From contig CAZYXV010000015.1 in assembly GCA_964651475.1 (NCBI GenBank), positions 44,400 to 108,399 on the forward strand: 64,000 nucleotides of DNA. Direction: 5' to 3'. This stretch comes from JBGSMF01 sp964651475. Its GTDB lineage: Bacteria; Chloroflexota; Anaerolineae; Fen-1058. A program made the position numbers and the translations under genes. The notes under the pieces are model-generated. The model ran no database searches. It saw only the letters and a program-made list of their open reading frames with translations, and was not told where the DNA came from. Positions 23,974-33,900 of this stretch are shown piece by piece. The stretch's first letter is position 1, and each line of letters starts with the position of its first letter.

Positions 23974-24154
23974 AGCACACTTCCTTTCTTTTGTTTGGGG
24001 ATGGCGGACTAGCCCGCTCATCTTGTACCTGGAAAATGAGGCCAAATGCCATTTGACCCATGGCATCCAACGTAAATGGGGAACAAACAACGTCGTGCGG
24101 ACGCGCCGCACTCTACGTAAGTGAGGTGAATCCATCACCTTTGTCTTGATAATC

Positions 24155-24163
24155 TGCTATAAT
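24155..24163 (+). promoter_or_regulatory. extended -10 promoter of the response regulator
   Basis: TGCTATAAT is a perfect extended -10 element, 54 bases before the start of the response regulator gene. No good -35 is visible, which is usual for extended -10 promoters. Confidence 0.55.
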
Positions 24164-24216
24164 AATCTTGCCGCTGCGAGCTTTATTTTTTTGTGCCAAA
24201 TCAATTGGAGGATGCA

Positions 24217-24888
24217 ATGAGCGCGGACAAGAGTATGCGCTTGTCGGTGCCCAACCGTCGTGACTTGCCCGGCAGTGATACGAAGGATAGCCAACCCCCA
24301 ACTTGCACCCTGCGGATTTTGATTGCGGACGACGACCCGGACGCCAGAACCATCCTGACCGATTCCCTGACCCATCGCGGCTACGAGGTGTGGGCCGCCT
24401 GCGATGGACAGCAAGCCCTGGCACTGGCAAAAGCCCATCCGGTAGATGTGGCGCTGTTGGACGTGGTGATGCCGGGGCTATCGGACGTGGAGTTGATTTC
24501 TCCACTGCGCTCCCTGCAGCCTGGGATAGTCATTATCTTGCTCACCGCCTACGGCGCTATTCCGCAGGCGGTCGAAGCGATCAAGTTGGGCGCGTTTGAT
24601 TACCTGGAAAAGCCCTTGCAGCCCAAGCGGGTGCGGGCCGCCATAGAACGGGCCTGGGCAGCACGGCAAGCCTCGGTGCTGACATTAGGGGACCTGACCC
24701 GCCGAGAGCGGGAGGTAGCACGATTGTTGGCGGAAGGGAAAACGAATGCCGAGATTGCAGAAGCGTTGTGCATCAGCGTGTATACAGCCGGCAAGCACGT
24801 GCGCAATATTTTGACCAAGTTGAAGGCAGAGAATCGGGTACAAGTCGCCCTGCTTTGGAGCCGTTATGTGGGAGAAACACGGCCATAG
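24217..24888 (+). CDS. FixJ-type response regulator (receiver + LuxR HTH)
   Basis: A 223-aa protein with ATG six bases after GGAGG. A receiver domain carries the acidic pocket IADDDPD, the phospho-acceptor Asp in VALLDVVMPG, the switch Thr in ILLTAYG and the Lys in YLEKPL. A LuxR-type HTH follows (DLTRREREVARLLAEGKTNA, ISVYTAGKHVRNILTKL). No sensor kinase gene is next to it, so it is an orphan. It ends 99 bases before the giant RHS gene on the same strand and is the obvious candidate regulator of it. Confidence 0.9.
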   Translation: MSADKSMRLSVPNRRDLPGSDTKDSQPPTCTLRILIADDDPDARTILTDSLTHRGYEVWAACDGQQALALAKAHPVDVALLDVVMPGLSDVELISPLRSLQPGIVIILLTAYGAIPQAVEAIKLGAFDYLEKPLQPKRVRAAIERAWAARQASVLTLGDLTRREREVARLLAEGKTNAEIAEALCISVYTAGKHVRNILTKLKAENRVQVALLWSRYVGETRP

Positions 24889-24921
24889 CCCTTGAGAGGC
24901 AAAAATACTCATTTTTAGGTA

Positions 24922-24950
24922 TAGACAAATTGGCGGATACGAGGTAGAGT
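24922..24950 (+). promoter_or_regulatory. candidate promoter of the giant RHS gene
   Basis: TAGACA, a 17-base spacer and TAGAGT precede the RHS start by 37 bases. Next to the -35 lies TACTCATTTTTAGGTA. The layout (GACAAA, then GGCGG, then a -10) mirrors the promoter at 62708-62736 of the second large secreted protein gene. Confidence 0.4.
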
Positions 24951-24987
24951 AGCGGCAAACCGATACTATTTCATCGAGGAGCATGGA

Positions 24988-27900
24988 ATGCCGCATCAAT
25001 CTGTTGCTGCGCGCCTGGCGCGCATTTTGTTTGTCACGTTGGTTCCGTTGGGATTGCTTGTATTGGCGCTGCTGGGCGCGCAAACGCCCACTGCCGCCGA
25101 GCCGCCCGCCGCGGCGGACGTGTCGCTGCGCCTGGCCAATGAGGCAAGTTACGCGGAAAACAGACTGTTGAGCGGGCTGGGCGCGCCCACACGCCCCACC
25201 ACACTGACGTCCCCCGGTCTGGTGTGGGTGGGAACACATAATGCTGGGGTCTGGCTCTATAACGCCAGGACCGGCGAGTGGACAGAGTGCAACAATGGGC
25301 TTCCAAGCACATCACTCGGGCAAAAATTAGAAATCGCAGACCTGGCAGTGAACCCATTTGATGACAATGTGCTGCTGGCTATTGCGGACGATTTGGGGGC
25401 CACAACTCCTCCTACGAACGCTGGAGTGTATCTCACACAGAATGCTGGAATGAGTTGGGCCAAAATGCCCATGCCCGCTTACCCCAAACGTGTCGGGTGG
25501 CGGCAGGTACGATGGGACCCCACTACACCCGGCAAGGTGATTGCATCAGGAATGGATGCGATTACAGCATCAAGCGCCGTCACGGACAGATACCCTGCGG
25601 TCGCTGGATCTATGAACTATGGACGCTCCTGGTTCAAGATAGACATGCCTAAAATTATTACTTCAACGCCTTTAGATGGCATTGCACTGTGGGGCAGTGG
25701 CCCTTATTGGTATATTGGCGCTGGCGGAGGGGGCAGCGATAGGCAGTTGTACTGGAGTTCCTCCAATGGCGGAATATCTTGGGCAACAAGGTGGAATGAT
25801 GCTCTCTTCTCGTCAGGTCAGGCGGCGCGACTAGCCGGGCGAGATGAGGCTCCAGCACATGTGTACATGGCCAGAGGAGATGGAGGGTCTGGGGGACGGC
25901 TAACTATTAGCCAGGATGGAGGCGCGACCTGGGCGGCAGGGGCAGCGTTCACCACATCTGGTTTGGGTGAACTGGTTTATGATCCTACGCGCCCAAACAC
26001 ACTGTGGCTAGCTGCATATCAGGGTGATGTAGGCACTTTCCGTTCGCAAGATGATGGGCAGACTTTTACCCCAACATTATCTGATGTTAGAAGTGCTGTT
26101 GCCGTGGATGGTTACACGGGCCGAGTCTACGCGGGAGGGCAGGCGGAACGTAGATTCTTGCGATATTCCGACGATGGCGGCTTGAACTGGATCAAAACCA
26201 TAACAGCACCATATTCAGAGTCGTACTGGCCTACCGTCCTGGCCATACCTCAACCGCCGCCCTTACCATCCGATGGGGTGTGTTATTCGTGCCTGACATC
26301 ATACAGCAACGCGGTGCAGCAAGTGGGCGGGCCGATCAACACGCAGGACGGCTCGTACCGCTACCGTCAGGATTTGCTTTCAATCCCCGAACGCGGCGGG
26401 GCGCTGGATATTGACATTTTCTACAACTCGCTCAATGGCCACATGAATGGCCTATTATGGGGAGTTAGCGGGAGGCTAGGCTATGGCTGGCGACACTCTT
26501 ACGATATCCAAGTGGAGTGTGAGGATGCTACTTGTCATGAGGTGAAAATATTGATGCCGGACGGGGCGCTATTGCGCTTTGCAAAACAATTGGACGGGAC
26601 CTATCATCCATACCCCGGTGTCAGGGCCACACTGCACAAAAGACACCCAGGATGGGATGAGTATATATTGACGACTTCCCAACAGACTGTTTACTATTTT
26701 AATTGGTATCGTCAAGTCTCAATGATAAGAACGCCATCTGGCGGCACATTCCACTTTGACTACGATCATTACCATCTTTCGCGTGTGACCGGCACTGGCG
26801 GGCAGTGGCTGGAATTTGAGTACACAGGCGCTTATCTGACTAGCATATCTGATCCAATGGGCCGCACAGTGCAGTTTGACTATGATGCTGATGGTGATCT
26901 CTCAGTGATGACAGACACGGCCAGCGCCAAATGGGTCTACACATACATAACCGCGACCCTGCCCAGAATGATCGAGTTTCCAAATCATATATACACCTAC
27001 ACTACAGTTCACCTGCTGACACAGATTGAGGACCCCACAGGCCGCACGGTCGAACGCACCGAGTTTGACGAGGATGGGCGCGCGGTCAGGCAGTGGGCAG
27101 GCGACCCTTCGGCAGGCTCAGGGCAGGCTTTGAGCCTGGAGATTGGATATAACCTGGATGGCACGCGCACCATTACGCGGCCGCTGCCGGCGGGCGGTTC
27201 CGTGACCAGCACGGCGCGCTACGACGCGCGGGGCACGGTGGTGGAACTGCGCGATACGGCGGGCGCGGTGGAGCGCGTGTACGACGTGAACTTTTACCCC
27301 CGCTGGACACAAGACAAGCGCGGCAACCCCACCGCCATGACGTGGGACGCGCGCGGCAATTTGACGCAGACGGTGGACGCGTTGGGGTATACGACGACAA
27401 TGGAGTACGACGGGTTGAACAACCTGCGCGCCATCACCGACGCGCGCGGCTTTACCACGAGCTATGTCTATTCCGGCACGCTGCTGACGCGGATGACGGA
27501 CGCGCTAGGGCGCACCACCATTTACACCTATAGCGCCGGGCTGCTGACCGCGCAGCGCGACGCCGGCGGCAAAATCACGCGCTACGAGTACAACGACTTT
27601 GGGCAGCGCACCGTCATCACCGACCCGGCCAGGCTGGTCACGCGCTACGAATACGATCCGGTGGGGCGGCTGATCACCGCCACCGCGCCGGGGGGGCAGG
27701 TGACCGTAAACGAATACGACAACGCCGACCGCCTGGTCCGCGTGACGCGCAATTACACCACGGCTGGCGGGGCTAACTATTTGAATGAATATAACCTGAT
27801 CACCCGCTACAAGTACGACGGCGCGGGGCGGCAGGTGGCCGTGACCGATACGCTGGGCCACGTCAGCCGCAGCGAGTACGACGAGGCCGGGCGATTGATC

Positions 27901-30900
27901 AAGAGCATCCAGAATTATGCGCCGGGCCAGGCTCAGAATTATCTCAACCAATACAATATCACGACCGGGTATGGTTACGACAACTCCGGCAACCAGGCCT
28001 GGGTGACAGATACGCTCGGGCACGTGACCAGGACCGATTACGACGCGCTGGGTCGGCCGGCGACGGTGACGGTGAATTACGTCCCCAGCGGCCCCTTTGA
28101 CGCGGACACCAACATTACCCGCACCACCGGCTACGATCCCAACGGCAACGTCGTCACACGGACAGATACGCTGGGGCGCAAGACGGTGACACAGTACGAC
28201 GCGCTCAACCGCCCGGTGACGGTAACGGCGAATTACGTGGATGGCGTGTATGACCCGGCCTATCCCGATCAAGACCTCACCACGCTCACCGTTTACGACG
28301 AGGCCGGCAACGCGCTGCAGCAGCGCGATGCGGGCGGGCATTGGACGTATTACGAATATGACGAGCTGGGGCGGCTGATCACCACGACCAACGCGCTTGC
28401 CGGCGCGACCGTGACGGTGTACAACGCCGCCGGGCAGCGGAGCAAGACGCGGGATGCGGGCGGCGCCTGGACGCAGTACGGCTACGACGACGCCGGGCGG
28501 CTGGTGACGGTGACGGCGAACTATCAGAACGGCGTGTACGACCCGGCGCTCCCTGACCAGGATATCGTAGCCGTTACGGTGTACGACGACCTGGGCCGCC
28601 GCGTCAAGAGCATTGAAGCGTTTGACGCGCCAGTCTCACGCACGACGGTGTACACCTACAGTCCTACCGGGCGACTGATTGCTACTGCCGATCCGGACGG
28701 CGCGGCCACGCGCTACAGCTATGACGCGATGGGGCGCACCCTCCTGGTGACGGACGCGCTGGGTCACGCCACACACACCGCCTACGACGCGCTGGGGCGG
28801 GCGGTGACGACGACGGCCAACTATGCGCCGGGCGGGCCGGTGGACGCGCAGACGAACGTAGCAACCGCCAATCGCTACAACGCCCTGGGCTGGCGGACGG
28901 CGGCGCAAGACGCGCGAGGCTACTGGGCGACGTTTGGGCACGACGACCTGGGGCGAGTCATCACCACGACCGACGCGACCGGGCGAGGAACAGTGACGGC
29001 CTACGACCGCGCCGGCAATCGGGTTCGAACATCAATTCAAATGTCACAAAAAATTCTCCAGGCGCGTTACGAGTACGATGGAGTGAACCGGCTGATCGCG
29101 CAATCGGACGCGCTGAATCACGCCACGCGCTACGGCTACGACGCGGCAGGCAATCGCGTGGTGATGACCGACGCGAATGGCGTCATCACGCGCTATGGCT
29201 ACGACCCACTCAGCCGCCTGATTGCAGTCACCGAAAATTATACAAGCGGGTCACCGACCGCCGACCGCAATGTGTTGACCACGTATGCGTACGACGCGCT
29301 GGGCAACCGCGTTGCCATCACTAATGCGCTCGGGCGCACAACAGTCTACACCTACGATGCGCTGTCGCGCCTGGTTGCCACGAGCGACCCGCTCAGCCAT
29401 ACCACGCGCTACGGCTATGACGCGCTGAGCAATCGGGTGGTGATGACCGACGCGAATGGCGTAACGACCCACTACACCTACAACCCGCTGGGCCGTCTCC
29501 TCGTCTCCCAATCTCCCGGTCACTTAGTTACCTACGCCTACGACCAGCTCGGCAACCGCGCGGCGATGACGGATGCGACCGGCACAACCACCTACATGTA
29601 CGACGCGTTGTATCGCCCCCTAACAATCACTTCCCCCTACAGCGGCGCGGTGGGCTATGGCTACGACGCGGCCGGCAACCGCACCCAATTGATTTACCCG
29701 GACCCTTCGGCAGGCTCAGGGCGAGTCGTCACTTACACCTACGACGACGCCAACCGGCTGATCGGGCTGACAGACTGGAGCGACCAGAGCACGACTTACG
29801 AGTACGACGCCTGGGGGCGGCTGGCAGAGACGACGCTGCCCAACTGTGTGCAGACCCTCTACACTTATGACACGGCCAACCGCCTGACCCGCCTGACGCA
29901 GCGCCGGGTGGACGGCGAGCTGCTGGGCGATTACGGCTTTGTCCTCGACGCGGTGGGCAATCGCATCCGGGTGACAGAAACACTGCAACAGGCCGCCGGC
30001 GCCGCTGGCGGCCAGGCCAGCGCCTTGCCCACAGACGCCGCCGAGCTCATTGCCGCCGTAACGGGCCATCGTCCAATGGGCTTGAGTTCGCCGATGGCGG
30101 CTGGCGCGGCATTCCCATTGCCCGCCCCGACGCTTCAGATGACCACCGCCTTGACCACAACCATTCCCCTGACCCTCACGCCGCCTGGAGTTCCGACCGA
30201 CACCAGCGCATTGATGCTTGCCGGGATACAGACCGGCACAGGCGCTCTGACGAGTACGGGTTGGTGGGCCGGCGTGCAGGAAGCCATCCGCCAATCCGAA
30301 TACAACATCACCTGGCAAGAAGGCACTTTTCTGCCCGATTTGCCTCAGGCGTACCAGGCGCCCAACCGGGCGCACAATCTGCGCACCTATTTCACCTCCA
30401 CCGGCATCCGCATCATTCCGCGCGCGGAAATCACGCCCACCTGGGAAACGCGGCTGGCGCTGACCGGCTATGGCCGCGCGGGACACATCCAGGCCGTGGA
30501 AGCCTCTACCAGGAAAGCTGCCATCGGCCACCGCTTTGAGTATCACTATCAACGGGTGCTCGGCAACCGCCGCCTGGCGCTGGCCGAGTGGTACGTCAAC
30601 GACGAGCGCGGCCTGGAACAAGGGTTCACGCTCGAAACGCCGCCGCTTCCTCCGTCGCAAGGCCCCCTCGTCCTGGAAATGACGCTGGGGGGAAGTCTCA
30701 CTCCCACTCTCACGAGCGACGAAAGCGCCGTCGAGCTGCTCACTGCCGGCGGGGTGCGCGTCTTGCGTTATAGCGACCTGAGCGCGCGCGACGCGAGCGG
30801 GCAGGCGCTGCCGGCGCACATCGAACTGACGACGTCCACGATACGCCTGGTGGTGGACGACACGGGTGCGGCCTATCCCATCGCCGTTGACCCGCTGCTC

Positions 30901-33900
30901 ACTGTGCCCAGTTGGAGTGTGCAAGGCGACCAGGCCGGCGCCCAATTGGGCTTTTCGGTGAGCACGGCCGGCGACGTGGACGGCGACGGCTACAGCGATA
31001 TCTTGATAGGCGCGCCCCTGTACGACAGTGGATGGGCAGACGCCGGGAAAGTGTTCCTCTATCACGGCTCGGCCTCGGGTGTGGACAGCAAGCGAATCTG
31101 GACAGCCGGAGGCGACCAGGGCATGGCACAATTTGGATACTCTGTAGGGACGGCCGGGGACGTGAATGGCGACGGCTACGCCGATATTATCATTGGAGAG
31201 CCTTACTATGGCAACGAGGCGCCATTCATAGACAGAGGCCGAGTGTTTGTGTGGTATAGCCCCATAGAAGATGAAAATAGTGATCCCGATTGGATGGTGG
31301 AAGGCAACCAGGGCGGCGCGCTGTTGGGCTTTTCGGTGGGAACAGCAGGAGACGTGGACCGCAATGGCTACAGCGACCTAGTCATCGGAGCGCCAGGCTA
31401 TAACAGCGACGGCAAGACGGATAACGGCAAGGTGTACGTTTACCGCCGCACGGCGTCTGGGACGATTGGCTCGCCTTGGACGGCGGTGGGCGGCCAGAGT
31501 GGCGCTAAACTTGGCTATTCTGTGGGGACGGCCGGCGATGTGGACGGCGACGGCTACAGCGACGTGATGATTGGAGCGCCCTATTACGACGGCGGCGCGG
31601 CGGATGATGGCAGAGCCTACGTGTATCGCGGCTACAGTTCGGGGCTGCTGCCGGAGCCGTGGATGGCCCAAGGCGAGGGCGCGAACAACTACTTTGGCTA
31701 TTCTGCCAGCGCGGCCGGCGACGTGAACGGCGACGGCTATGCCGACGTCATCATTGGCGCGTACGGCTATACCAGCGCCGGCTCGCCAGAAACGGGGCGA
31801 GCTTATGTCTACCACGGCTCGGCGGGCGGCGCGAGAGAGAATGCAGACCAAACGCTCACGGGCAGCCCTGGCAGCCGCTTTGGCTACTCGGTGAGCGCCG
31901 CCGGCGACGTGAACGGCGACGGCTACGCCGACGTCATGGTGGGCGCGCCGCTGTACGACGGCGGGCAGACGGACGAAGGGCGCGCCTACGTCTTTCACGG
32001 CTCGTCTTCCGGCGCCAACGCCTCTGCCGACTGGGCAGTTGAAAGCGACCAGGCCGGCGTCAGGTTTGGCCAGGCGGTGAATGCCGCTGGCGACGTGGAC
32101 GGCGATGGCTACGCCGATGTGATCGTTGGCGCGCCGCTGTCCTCTGGGAAACAGGGCGAAACGGAATGGGATGACGCCGGGCGCGCTTACGTCTATCATG
32201 GCTCGCCAGCCAGCTTGAACACCGCCGCCGAATGGACGGCCCAGGGTGGTGCGAGCGGAGATTACCTGGGTAATTCACTGGGCACGGCGGGGGATGTGAA
32301 CGGCGACGGCTATGCCGACGTGATCGTGAGCGCCCACTACTATGACGGCGGCTATACGAACGAGGGCAAGGTATGGGTCTATTATGGCGCGGCCTCTGGC
32401 CCGGACACCTATTGGACAGCGCAAGGCGGCCAGGAGAATGCCTATTTTGGCTACTCGGCCGGCGCGGCCGGCGATGTGAACGGCGACGGCTATGCTGACG
32501 TCATCGTGGGCGCGCACGGCCACGACGGCGCCCAGGCCGACACGGGCAAGGTATACATCTACTATGGCTCGGCTCAAGGTCTGAGTTCCGCCGGCTGGAC
32601 GGTGGAGGGCGACCAGGGCGGGGCGTATTTCGGCTACCCGGTCAGTTCGGCCGGAGACGTGAACGGCGACGGCTACGCCGACGTGCTGGTGGGCGCACAC
32701 CGTTACGACAGTGGCCAGACGGACGAAGGCAAGGTGTTTGTTTACTATGGAAGGCCGTGCGGGCCGGGCGCGACGGCGGATTGGAGCGCCGAGAGCGATG
32801 CGGCGAACGTGTACTTTGGCTGGGCGCTTGGGACGGCCGGGGACGTGAACCGCGACGGCTATGCCGACATCGTCGTCGGGACGTACAACTATAGCAACGG
32901 CCAGACTCGCGAGGGACGGGCCTGGGTGTACTACGGCTCGGCGGACGGGCTGAGAAAGGATAACGTCTGGACGGCCGAGATCAATGTGGCGTATGCCTAC
33001 TTTGGCAACGCGGTGAGCACAGCCGGGGATGTGAACGGCGACGGCTACTCGGACGTCGTCATCGGCGCGTATGGCGGCACCTATGGGAAAGTGTACGTAT
33101 ACTACGGCTCGGCCAGCGGCATGCCCTCCTCCGCAAATTGGATCCAGACCGGCGGGCAATCCGGCGCGCAGTTTGGCGTGTCAGTCAGCACGGCGGGGGA
33201 TGTGAACGGCGACGGCTACGCCGACGTGATGATTGGCTCCAACCGCTATACCAATGGCGAGTATCGCGAGGGGCGGGTATTCGTGTATCACGGCTCGGCT
33301 TCTGGCTTGGCAGCATCTGCGGCCTGGTGGGCCGAAAGCGACCAGGCCAACGCTAATATGGGACTGGTAAGGAACGCGGGTGACGTGAACGGCGACGGCT
33401 ACGCCGACGTGATGGTGGGCGCGCACTTGTACGACAACGGCGGCCAGGCGGATAGCGGCAAGGCTTTTCTCTACTATGGCAACGCCGGACGTGGGCTGGT
33501 TATGCGCCCGCGCCAGGTGCGGACGAACAGTACTGCGCCTGTGGCGCCGCTGGGCAAATCCGACTCGGATGATGGCGTGCAGCTCGGCCTGACCGCGCGC
33601 ACGCCGCTGGGCCGGGACAAGGTCAAGCTGCAGTGGCAAATTGCGCCGTTGGGCACGCCCTTTCCGGCCACACCCGGCGTGAGCGGCGCGGAGAGCGGCT
33701 GGACGGATGCGCTGCCCGGTACCGTCATCACGCGCAACGTGGCGGGCCTTGAGCCGGGGACGTCCTACCACTGGCGCGTGCGGCTGCTGTATCGCCCCAA
33801 CCGTCTCGGTCAAACTGCCAGCCGGTGGATCCACATTCCGTGGAACGGCTGGCAAGAGACCGATTTCCGCACGCTGCCGCCCACCCTTGTGCGCACCATT